NCBI GenBank assembly: GCA_936450465.1
Contig: OW388291.1
Location: 78,587,936-78,651,935 of the forward strand
DNA: 64,000 bases
Reading direction: 5' to 3'
From: Gibbula magus
Taxonomy: Eukaryota > Mollusca > Gastropoda > Trochida > Trochidae
The notes under the pieces were generated by a model. The model did not search any database and was not told the DNA's origin. It was given only the letters and a program-made list of their open reading frames with translations. Both the position numbers and the translations under genes were made by a program. Of the stretch, positions 32,481-43,203 are shown one piece after another; the stretch's first letter is position 1; the number at the start of each line of letters is the position of its first letter.

Positions 32481-34110
32481 TCATCAGCAGCAACTGAGTC
32501 TATCTTCTCTATAGCCATCGACCCTACCCCCAGTCGGGACCACCCGCTCTGTGTGTTTATAATAATTTGTCATTTTCATAAATACGCGTGACTTGAGTGT
32601 TAAAGATATGGATAATAACTGGTGGCTGTGTTGCCCCCCTCTCCTCTGATAAACTGCTCCATTTTATTGAAAGGAAACCCTGCTCTGAAAGCTTATTGCA
32701 TCATTTGCCATCTTCTTTTTCAATTTAATTTATATTTTGAAGATCACAATAAATATATACATAAACAGTAAATGCATATAGGGAATTGTATAGAATCGTT
32801 TTCTATATTTTGTTAGATATGTTTGACGACTTTTCTCGAACCACTGCTAAAGTGTATTTTAGGAAAAGCCATTTGACATTAAGAAATATCTGACCTTTAT
32901 ATCATCTTCACTTTAGATAAACTCTTATTTTAATGTTTTCATATCAGAGAGGATAATCAAAAGTGATGGAAATGTCTAACTGTCAATATCGTCACTTGCT
33001 TGACAACGCCTTTAGCATCTGTGTTTAACGGCGCCTACCGTGCCAGAACTATGATGTACTTTATTTATAACATTGGCTTCGTTTTCATCATCTCAACCTA
33101 GCCTATCAACTAAGAAGTGGAGATGTCAATTTACAGATGTTGTGTAATGTCTTATGTTATTGTTTCGTATATTCGTTAAGAAGTATGATATCAATTAAGA
33201 GAAGGAATTGTAAATCTGTAAATTGGTTTTCTGGTTCATCACATAATGAATATATCCAGATCAGACAATTTACAACTCTGTTCCTGTCACAGGTACGTGT
33301 CTATATAGATAACTCATAGTTGAATAGTTAAATGTAAACCATCTGGAAAGTTATAATTATACCCAGTTATAGCTTTTTACAACAGATGTTAGCTTCAGTA
33401 AATAAGCAATGATAGATCAACCCGTAATTCGTGAATTTCAGTATTTTATACTGTATAATAAACTACCGGACAAAATTAACGATACAACTTTTTAACTTTG
33501 GACTTGAATTCGTTGGCGACTCTTTACTGTACAACTTCATAAACCATGTAACCATATAACCCTCCTATTTCACTTTATCTCCGAAGGTTGTTCCACAACG
33601 ACGATTTTTGAAGGCCTGTTTTTTTTTCAGGAACATGAAATGCTAGTATTTCAAATATTAAACGTGTAGTTTAGTTCTGTTCTTTGGACATGTTGTATTG
33701 TGTTTCAGTTTTTATCACTCATGGATTGAAATATATTGCATTCTTGTCAGTATTGTTAATGATTTATACAGTGTTCTGCAAACGATTGTCACACCGGTGC
33801 GCTATCGAAACCAGCGATCGGCCAAACGTCCCCACATGATATAAGCAATAAATTAAATATTTCAAAGAAATAATGAACAAGGGATTCTGGTGATGAATAT
33901 TCATTACAATTGTGTGCAAATTGAAATGTATAGTTTTCTGAACTTATAAAATTTGCCTCAAAGGAACAAAGGAAAGGTGACGAATGAATGAAACGTTTCT
34001 AATATTGCGATGAATCTAGGTCATTATTAAACCGTTTATCCTTGATAGTTCAATGACATCAAACGAAAGATTCCTTTCTTCGTAGATTTCGCTATTGGCA
34101 CCAACTGTGC
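32481..34110. other. Intergenic, no gene seen
   Basis: AT-rich, with open frames of 60 codons or fewer and no recognised repeat or domain. Confidence 0.5.
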
Positions 34111-34127
34111 CAACTTGTGGCACACGA

Positions 34128-34150
34128 ATTCCCGCCATTCTGACGTCATT
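34128..34150 (-). promoter_or_regulatory. CRE plus ATGGCGGG composite motif
   Basis: On the minus strand TGACGTCA (34141-34148) is followed two bases later by ATGGCGGG. The same pair of motifs in similar spacing occurs at 38745 and, slightly varied, at 42534 in front of HLX. Confidence 0.35.
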
Positions 34151-34365
34151 AGCGAGGTCTCATATCAGTGTTTTATCAATGTAATCAGAAATCGACAGGG
34201 AAGGAAGGGTCACTAACAACGTCCCGCTGTTGATAAGATATAAAAACTAATTTATATAATATCAATCAAAACCTTATTTAGTTTTAATAACGGGTGAATT
34301 AAACGTACTATGATGTATTATTCTTAATTCATAATATGATTAGACGTTGTTAACACAATCATGGT

Positions 34366-34822
34366 TAGGGGTGTGCAATATAACCGGTATATCGGTATAT
34401 ACCGGTTTTAGATTGTGCAATACAATTATTGCAATATGTTTTCCATTTGGCAATATATCGCATTATAATTTTAAGTGAAATATATGCATATATCAAAATA
34501 ATATCTTGTTCAAATGTGAACTTACAGGTTTTAAATGCAAATACATGCTCTTGATGTGCAAGAACATGTGTTGGGCTGTGTTACAAGTGAAAGTTTCCAT
34601 TTTTGAATCTACTGTACCAAATATGCTTTTGATCTTTTTGAGAAATATCCTGTCATTTGAAAGTTCTTTAAGGTATTTCATCTAAAATATAATGTTAAAC
34701 AGCATATATACGTGTAAAACTTTAAAACAAAGTTCTTTCAATATATTGCAATATTATCGCAATACAGAGGCCATGTATTGCAATATATCGCAATATAAAA
34801 TTTATTGCAATATCCAACCCTA
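34366..34822. mobile_element. hAT-like MITE with 8-bp target duplication
   Basis: It starts TAGGGGTGTGCAATAT and ends GCAATATCCAACCCTA, imperfect inverted repeats. The flanks ATCATGGT (34358-34365) and ATAATGGT (34823-34830) match at 7 of 8 bases, the length expected of hAT. The interior has CCGGTATATCGGTATATACC and runs of GCAATATATCGC. No protein is encoded. Confidence 0.7.
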
Positions 34823-34830
34823 ATAATGGT

Positions 34831-36075
34831 GTAATGTTTTTTTCGTATAAATGGTAGGCAATATGTTGTGTGTTCAAACGACGGTAAGCTAATATGTGCC
34901 AATAAATGGTTAGCAAAACGATGTATGTTCCAATAAATGGTAAACAAAATGTTGTATGCTTAGATGTATAAATGGTAAGCAAGATGATGTATGTTCAAAT
35001 AAATGGTAAGCTAAAATGTTTTATAATCCCATCAATGGTAAGCAAAATGCTTTATGCTTAAATAATGGCATGAAATGCGGTATGTGGCATTAAATGGTGA
35101 ACAAAATGCCGTTTGTGGAAATAAATGATTAGCAAAATAGTGTATGTTCCAATAAATCGTAAACCAAATATTGTATGCTCATATATATATAAATAGTAAG
35201 CAAATTGATGTAAGTTCAAATAAATGGTAAGCAATAGGTTGAATAATCCCATAAATGGTAAGCAAAATACTTTATGTTCAAATAGTGTCATGAAATTGCG
35301 GTATGTGGCAATAAATTGTTAACAAAATGCTGTATTTGGCAATAAACGATTAGCAAAATGTTGTACGTGCCAATAAATGATTAGCAAAATGTTGTATATG
35401 CCAATAAATGATTAGCAAAATGTTGTATATGCCAATAAATGATTAGCAAAATGCTATATGTGCCTATAAATGGTAAGCAAAATGCTATATGTTTAGATAC
35501 ATGGTAAGTAAAAGGTTCCATGCTCCCAATAATTGGTAACAGAAATGGTTACATAAATGGTAAGCAAATTGCTGTGTGTTCAAATAAATGTTTAGTAAAA
35601 TGCTGAATGTTCAAATAATGGTATGCAAATGCGGTATGTTCCTAAATGTTATATTTGCCAATAAATGGTAAGCAAATTTAATCTATGTTCAAACAAATTT
35701 AATGGTAAGTACAAATGTTTGTACCCATTAATGGTAAGCACAATGCTGTATGTTTAAATACATGGTAAGCAAAAGGTTGTATGTGCCCATAAATTGTAAT
35801 CAAAATGTTGTGTGTTCAAATAAATAATAAGCAAAATGTTGTATATGTTCCGATAAAGCAAATTGCTCTATGTTCAAACAAATGGTAAGTCCAAATGTTT
35901 GTTCCCATTAATGGTAAGCAAAATCCGCTTACTCGATATTCATATAAGTGGTAAGCAAATGTGTTTTGTTCAAGGTTGTGTTCCCATTATTGCAGTAGGA
36001 ATATATTTGAGTTCACGTAAATGTTGAACAATCTGTTGGTGTTTATATAAACGGTAAAAAAGGTCCATTTATTGG
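34831..36075. repeat. About 35-bp minisatellite, 1.2 kb
   Basis: Some 30 degenerate units around ATAAATGGTAAGCAAAATG followed by TTGTATGTGCC or TTGTATGTTCA. Unit length drifts between about 30 and 40 bp. A few decayed units reappear at 36715-36810 (TTCATGGTAAGAAAGATG). Confidence 0.88.
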
Positions 36076-38700
36076 CAGGAAACGCTACCTGCTAAAATGT
36101 TAAAGGTGCATCCATTGTGTTTCATAAAAAAAATTTATTTGTATTTAATACGCTCCAACTTACCATATGTGCTGTATACAATACAAACAAATTCACTCAG
36201 CTTGCATATTCTTCCCCAATCGCCTAATATATCATAATTACTAGTTTCCAATTAAAATCGAGTAACATAATTGTGCATGTGTAGAAACCGAAACTGCACA
36301 TTCCATTTACATGCACAGTAGTTATATGACCTATTCAACATTATCAACCCATATTTGTTATTTTGTCTGTTTTAAATAAGATTCCCAATTACGTTTGACT
36401 CATTGGCGCGCGCCACACGCGGTGCATTGTCCGGTTTTCGATCAGAAATCACTACTTTAACCTTCATATCGTCAATATACTAAGTCGACTATCATCAAAA
36501 TTGTAGTTTTCGGTAACAGTCGGTACTTCTCGATAAAGTAACACCATTTATCACGTTTGGAATATGTGACCCCCAACAACACAATGGATAGACCTTTAAC
36601 ATCAGTATACGGCAAAATGTATATAGTAGTTCATATCGAATGTTGAGAAAATACTGTATGACCATAAATAAAGTAAATAAAATATGACAAACACTGTGGA
36701 AAGATATTTTTTAATGAACATTGGTGTACGTTCATATTCATGGTAAGAAAGATGTTGTATATATATACATAATGGTAGGAAAAGGTGTGTCCATGTAAAT
36801 GATAAGGAAATCGTTATGGAAATCTTATAACAGTTCACCTTAAGCCGCAGCATGGTACATATTTCCAGAAAGCAAGTCTAGATTTTGTCCTCAAAATATC
36901 TGAAATTCTTAATTCTGTAAGGCCAATTTCTAATATTTAATAAACCAGTCATTTTTCTAAGAGGTTTTCCATAGACTAAGTGTCAATTGAATACATTCAA
37001 ATAAGGACATGAAGAAATAAAACAGACATTAGTCATGTATGTATGTTTATATCCAAATTTTTTAGCAAGCGTTTTGGAACACATTTTAGAAGTACATGCG
37101 ACTTAGATACTTAGTGACAAATTGTAACAATGTTACAACATATATATACCTTTTAGAAAACATGTAATTTTCAACACACAATGTGTATTAATGATTAAAA
37201 TCATATTCTAATGATGAAATGAAGGCAAACAAAATGTTTCATTCAGAGAAATGATTTTATTCTGGTCTGTATATATCAAATCAATATCACAATGCACAAC
37301 GACTTGTTGTGTATACAGCAACAGTATATATTCTATACGTCCTACTAGTGTGGCGGTAAATACGGTTGTAACAAAGATAGTTTCAATAAAATGTTCTTCA
37401 GATTGTTTGATTGATTAAGCCGATGTTGTGTTGGACATGGAACATGTTTTCGTTATTTCATGTTCAGTTTAAAACTCTATCGGTTTTTACAAAATAGCAG
37501 TAAGGAGTCATATTTATATGGCACTCTTTTTCATCTAATGGTGCATGTTCAAGTCGCTACCAACATTATTTCAATAACATTAATTGAATTATTGCCTGAC
37601 TATAAAGGGTTTATTATCAGTTTAAGTATTACTTTTATATTAAATATATCAAGTTAGATACTCATTCTGGTTTTTGTAATGACTTTGCTACTTTGGGAAA
37701 TGCAATTGTTCATTGTGGCAGAATTCTATTAAAGAAGTCTTTTCTTTTTGGGGGAAATAAGTTAACCATAATATATACATCTACCTTTATCAGTTCATAA
37801 CCAGTTATCCTGTACAGACTTGAAATGGTTGTTTAGTACAGAATATTATTTCAATGACTCTTCTTCAACCGTTTCTTCGAATTTATTTATTAGTTTTATT
37901 AACTCCAGTGCATCGCGTGTTTAGATCATCCGTCCCCGAATTATCGAAATTTATCATTTGTACAAATGTTCAGGTACAATTTAATTAATACAATAAGACA
38001 GTATAATTCAAATATTTTCATTTCTTTTCATCAATGATTTATCGTCATTAATTTCATAAGTTTATTTTGGCAATTGAAAAATGGTCACACAACATTGTTA
38101 AACACTATAAAATTGCTATTATTTTAGAAAAGTAATTTATACATCATTTAATTAACAACATACTGTATTTACTTATTTTTAATCCTGAGAGGTTTTTTTT
38201 GATTGAATGATATATATATAGCTCATGTGCCATCGTTGGTGTCGTTATCGAGAGAAAAGGAATTTCATTTTGGTTATATTTTGGGATCACATTATTTGCA
38301 TTAGTACAATTTCTTGTATTTTTTCGGTTTCGATTCCATTGCGGGATTCCTACTAACACCCTCAGAGCCAGGCACCTATATCACGAGGACTCCATGTAAA
38401 AACAACTACATGTATATCAATCACCAAAGCTTCGATAAAACACGAAAACGTGCAACTTCAGTTAAAATATATACATTCAGTATATAGTTCTTAGCAATGA
38501 TTTCTCTATATAAATCCTTGCTTTAAAATATTTTAGGTTTTATCCTGTGATACTGCGATTATTTCGCTAATTTATTCCATAGAATAGAAACAGTAGTATC
38601 ATGAATATACAAATCAACATACTGATTATTTAATTGACTCAATGCTCAACAAGTTTCTCTCCTTCAACAGCTTCTCGCGACTTGTTTATTAGTTTTTGAT
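36076..38700. other. Intergenic, no gene seen
   Basis: AT-rich sequence. Apart from the decayed minisatellite units near 36.7 kb I find no repeat, RNA gene or recognisable coding exon. Confidence 0.5.
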
Positions 38701-38740
38701 TAACCCCAGTCTATAAAAGCTGATTACTAGTTACAATCAC

Positions 38741-38860
38741 TCGATGACGTCACAGCGATGGCGGGTGTTGATAGGCCAATGATGGCTTAACTCTTGACAC
38801 TTATTGGTCCATTATGTCGCGCATGCGCAGTCGACTCAGCGATACGGAACTGATTTACCA
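38741..38860. promoter_or_regulatory. Promoter-like island (CRE, two CCAAT boxes, NRF1-type site)
   Basis: TGACGTCA at 38745-38752, ATGGCGGG at 38758-38765, GGCCAATG near 38774, ATTGG near 38803 and the palindrome GCGCATGCGC at 38819-38828 lie within about 90 bp. The downstream 100 bp is rich in TAATTA-type sites. This looks like a promoter, but no coding exon is visible nearby. It is 4 kb upstream of the HLX start, so it may be an alternative HLX promoter or an enhancer. Confidence 0.45.
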
Positions 38861-41720
38861 TAATGCGTTGTTTTAATTACTAATGAGCTAATCAGAGAAC
38901 AATTAATTAGGATAATTTGATTGGGCTGCGATAAGGTGCAGTTATAGCGTGAAGTTTGACTGTGAAACTGGCATGTATAAATATACAGTGGAAGGAGATA
39001 ACGGAGAGAGTACAATAAAATTCTCATATATAAAAGTCTAACGGGTGACTTGAAGACAATTTGACGTTTCAATAGCAAGCCAGGGATGATGTGTTTATGC
39101 ATAGTGTCACTGTCACTCTGTTTAAGTCAATAAGTGTGTCACTTCATATCTAATTAAATGACTAACTAAATATTTCAGAATTTAAATATTATTCACATTG
39201 ATATTCAATGCCTAGACGAATGGTTTGAATTTATTATTGAAAGTTTTGCTGATACACACAAACAAATATATACAACAATATTTCTATCATTTCAATTGTC
39301 TGAATAAATTTATAGTCAGTTATTTGTTGTATGTAAGATTATATTTTATACACAGTGGGGTTAAAGAGACATTAATTTAGATCATGTCAAAGAAAACAAA
39401 AACAAATATAGATAGTGGGTAAAATACAAAATGAGTAAAAATTTCAATATCAAAATGACAATGAACAATTCAAACACAAATATTTCAAATCCTCAAACAT
39501 TTGAAATTTTATAAAATTTATAAGACAAAAATGAAGGCAACTGAAAATCGTGAAAGAAACAAATCACTATTCAGAAATTTAATGACATCATCTTCATTAA
39601 CAAAGCCTTATTAACGTCAATCTAATTAATCTAATCTAAATACGGTAGGTGGCGGGGAGGGTTACGACACAACATATACATTTCCCAGTGACACGCTAGT
39701 GCTAGCATTGTCCGGTACCATTGCAGATCTCAACCCTCCCCTGTACGGCCCCCCTGTCTGTAAGCCCACCCTGGGCTGGAATGATACACCTGTATACCAT
39801 TACACGCATCCCGGGGGAGATAAGGTGTTTCAATTTGAATTTTAGATTCTCACGCTTTATTTTATGGATATTCCTTAAATTATGTTTATTACTGTTTATA
39901 TGATGCCAGACTGACTCTGAAAAGTACATGAGATTTGATTATGCATTTATAAACGTTATTATTTTCTTAATTGTTAGAAAGGAGAATTGTAATTTCCTTT
40001 TGGTCCAAAATCTAGATTTGCTTTTCGGGGTATACATCATGTTTCGGTTTAATGTGAAGTTATGGCACAAATGTTATGAAGAGAAAAGTTGTGTATCTGT
40101 GTAATGTGACAATTACGAAATGAAACTTACAACGATGATGTGCCTGTTAATTTTGACATACATAATGTCTGTGCTTTGTAGATTACATATGTTTATAACA
40201 TTTTTTACAGTTTATTTCATATTTTTTGTGCTGAAATGTCTTGATCATGTTTTGACACTATAATAAATTGCTTCTGATTTTTCTGATACCGTTTGTAATA
40301 GTCTTCAGAGCAATAAATTTTAATTTCTTGATAGAAAAAAAACAATTGCCTCTTAAATTTATTTATTTAAAAGCTAATTATACGTGGAGTTGTTTTGGTA
40401 TACTTTCATGACGTATGAAATGAATGTTCCTGATTGAAAACAATATGCTACTCATGGATCATTAGAAGACTTGGTAATTATTAACTTGGGATGACAAATT
40501 AAATGTTCCTTTTCAATAATTTGACGTAAAAGCCAAATACTCACAAGTAACAAGTTATATTTCCATTCAAAGTGAAATGTGTATTTTACCCTTAACAATG
40601 TTATATTCATATATAAGTAAGAATATCTAGCGTAGGAAAGTTGAACCATTTTATTTCGTCTGTCTCATTACGTGCTGTATGCTTTCAACGAAATGTATAT
40701 GTCTACTCTCATGTAATTTCGTCTTCTTTTTCGGTTTAAACCATGAGAGTCGGTCATTTATATTATATATTTAATATTGAATAAACATAGGTGTTGAAGA
40801 GTGGATATTCATCATTTCGAATTTAAGATTCCGCAAATTCACAGATGACAGTCTTTGCATACGTTGAAAACCAAAAAATACAAATCATGATTAAAATATG
40901 TTACCATATTCACATTTTTTCTTTTGGTTATTCCTGAACCCATGTTGCAATTCGGTGTGTGTAGTTTTTTAAAACATAATCTGAAATGAGTATTGTGGGG
41001 TTTTTAAAAAAAAATATCTGCTTCTTAATTTTTATGAGCAATTTTATATTTACCCAAACATTGTCATATCAGTTGATATATACTCAAACCATGCTACAAT
41101 AAGACTATAATTATTGGAATACAATTACACGCGTATCAATTCATCAATGTATTCGCATGTGTCATTGTGTAAAGTAAAATCTATGCTAATGAATTGTATT
41201 CGGGAGGTTTTCTTTCTTTTGAGAACTATTTGAGGAATATTTAAACGACAAATTAAAACCAAGAATTTGCTTTAAACCACAACCAACCTCTATAAAATGG
41301 TTATAATCTGTTACATTATTTTCAGGAACATACACCATGTGGTTGAGTTGTGGACGAGGAACATATATGTTTAAGTCGAAAAATAAATTCGTTTATATTC
41401 GTGTTTTGTTATAATTAATTATCAAATGTCATTCAATAGATTGTTTTATGAAAAGGACACTTTACAAAACAATTAAAACAAATGTACATGAACTGTCATT
41501 TCAAATAAAATGTTTTGAATAACATACATAATGCTAAAAGTGAAACATTCGTATTATTAAATAAATCAGAACCATATAAAATTTATATTTCTTTAGAATA
41601 AACTACCGTTAAGGTGTTTTTATCTTGAAAGAAACATCCAAAATGTTATAATAAATGTTTTTGTTGCATTAAAATGAATGTGCATTCTCTGCATTTTGTT
41701 CAGTATAATATAATCAATCG
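38861..41720. other. Upstream flank of HLX, no gene seen
   Basis: Mostly AT-rich. A less AT-rich island at about 39640-39850 (CCCTCCCCTGTACGG, CACCCTGGGCTGG) might be regulatory. The open frames on both strands there (60 to 75 codons) overlap each other and show no domain. Confidence 0.5.
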
Positions 41721-41726
41721 CGACTC

Positions 41727-42480
41727 GTGCAATGCAGAGAATCTGTACCTATCAGAAGACGGAGTAACCCTTGGTGCTGTGTGCGTGTAGAAACGTTGCG
41801 TATTTCTTACCCACACGTGGGCTCTCCTACTCTCACGTTTTATAAACTCTCATATCGGTTTAGTGTGAGAGTCGTAATTTATCCGACAATTAATGGCAGG
41901 CAAACGACAGAGGTAAGATTTCACGAAGATAGATATAAATTTTCAAATAAAATTGTTCCAAAGACTCTCCCAAGATTGCGGCAGGAGAAAGTCGGTCTCA
42001 GCCCAGCTGCGGGTTGGGGTGTAGAAATAGTCATTTGCCATGACTTATCAGATTCAACGAGAAAGTTTAATCTTTTGTTTACATTGGGATACGACATTTT
42101 TATGTCAGAGAGATTATAAACTTCTCGTATTTCTTAATATTGTCATTGTTAGACCACGACTCTCTTAAATATTTCTCAGATCGGCCGTAATGAGATGGAG
42201 ACATAGGCTTGATGAAGCAAGAGGGATGTAAATTTTCTACACATACAATTAACTGAGGCAAGAAAGTTTCTCGCTAAGGTGGTCTGCTCCCTTGGTTTGA
42301 TAAGCGGAAAATTACACTCTAATTGATGGCTCTTGCCTTCATAAAACGTAATCACTTCTAACCGACCAATCGCGGCTCGTAGATACAATAACAATCTGGG
42401 ACTCTTGCAAAAACTGGGGGAAGTTTTCACCGCGCAGGAATTTTTTGTTCGGGTGAAATATTTTTAATCATTGTTTAATT
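41727..42480. promoter_or_regulatory. Candidate HLX upstream regulatory region
   Basis: An island of mixed composition about 0.35-1.1 kb before the HLX ATG. It has homeodomain-type sites (CTCTAATTGATGG, GTAATCAC), GACCAATCG and GATAAGCG. A 130-codon open frame (41727-42119) crosses it. That frame has no recognisable domain or splice context, and I do not call it a gene. Confidence 0.35.
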
Positions 42481-42524
42481 AATTATTCATAATCTGTTAC
42501 GGAGTGAAGTGTCACATGGAACCC

Positions 42525-42809
42525 CACATCCATTACGTCATCGCCGTGGCGGGAAATTGATGACGTCCCCACGTGACCCGACCCCCCTCGATGCCAAGAT
42601 GGAATCAGCCAATGAGCTCCCGCCATCCATTCTCTACAAGTGTTTATATGAAATGTCCAAAACTTAAATAGTTTCATCTCCGCTAAGAGTGAACGTAAAT
42701 GCCCTGGTCTCGGACAGAAAACAGAAGTGTACAAAGAGAGAAGAAATCAGCAGTGTTCAAAGAGAAGAAAGTAGAAGTGTAGATAGAGAGAAGAAAAGAG
42801 AGGGACAGG
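42525..42809 (+). promoter_or_regulatory. HLX: HLX promoter region and 5' UTR
   Basis: TTACGTCA (42534-42541), GTGGCGGG, TGACGTCC, a CACGTG E-box and AGCCAATGAG (CCAAT) lie in a GC-richer stretch at 42530-42620. No strong TATA box is seen; TTTATATG near 42644 is a weak candidate. The 5' UTR end (42722-42806) is purine-rich and carries three tandem copies of a roughly 26-bp unit (AGAAGTGTACAAAGAGAGAA-like). An in-frame TAG at 42780-42782 supports ATG 42810 as the start. Confidence 0.55.
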
Positions 42810-43203
42810 ATGTACTTAAGTAACTGCATCAGCTGTGTACCAGGACCAGGGACCCCCGCGTTCTGGCCACACCTCACGGGGGACGCTCTGGCGGGATTAA
42901 TGAAAAAAGGACAAAGTTTTAATATTTCTGAAATTTTACATCCTAATTCCGGAGCTATAACACATCACTACTCGACCCCTGTATTCACATACGGCCTCGC
43001 CCCCCGGGATCAACCTCCCTCCTCCCCCAGTTCCTCGGGTTTAGCCCCACTTCAGGCCCTCTGTGCCTCGGGGGTGTCAGCCTTCGTGTCTCGAGGGGAG
43101 GGGGAAGATAGGGGGACCAGGGATGCATCATCTTCGTCTCAACTCAAATTTGGAATTAGCAGAATTTTGTCAGAAGAGTTCGGAAAGAACAAAAGTGAGA
43201 AAG
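42810..43203 (+). CDS. HLX: HLX exon 1: N-terminus with two eh1-like motifs
   Basis: It encodes 131 whole residues and ends in phase 1 at AAAG|GTGAGT. It starts MYLSNCISCVPGPG. The first eh1-like motif (SFNISEILH) follows two Lys, as in vertebrate HLX. The middle is Pro/Ser-rich (PRDQPPSSPSSSGLAPL). The second motif, LKFGISRILSEEFG, is near the end. In-frame TAG 30 bases before the ATG excludes a longer N-terminus within this exon. Confidence 0.93.

Noticed and set aside
34831..36075. Could the regular array be a CRISPR?
   Set aside because: Unit and spacer lengths drift, there are no unique spacers, and the genome is eukaryotic. It is a degenerate minisatellite.
39702..39929. Overlapping open frames on both strands near 39.8 kb
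   Set aside because: They are short, mutually antisense and without domain or splice context; only a possible regulatory island is noted.
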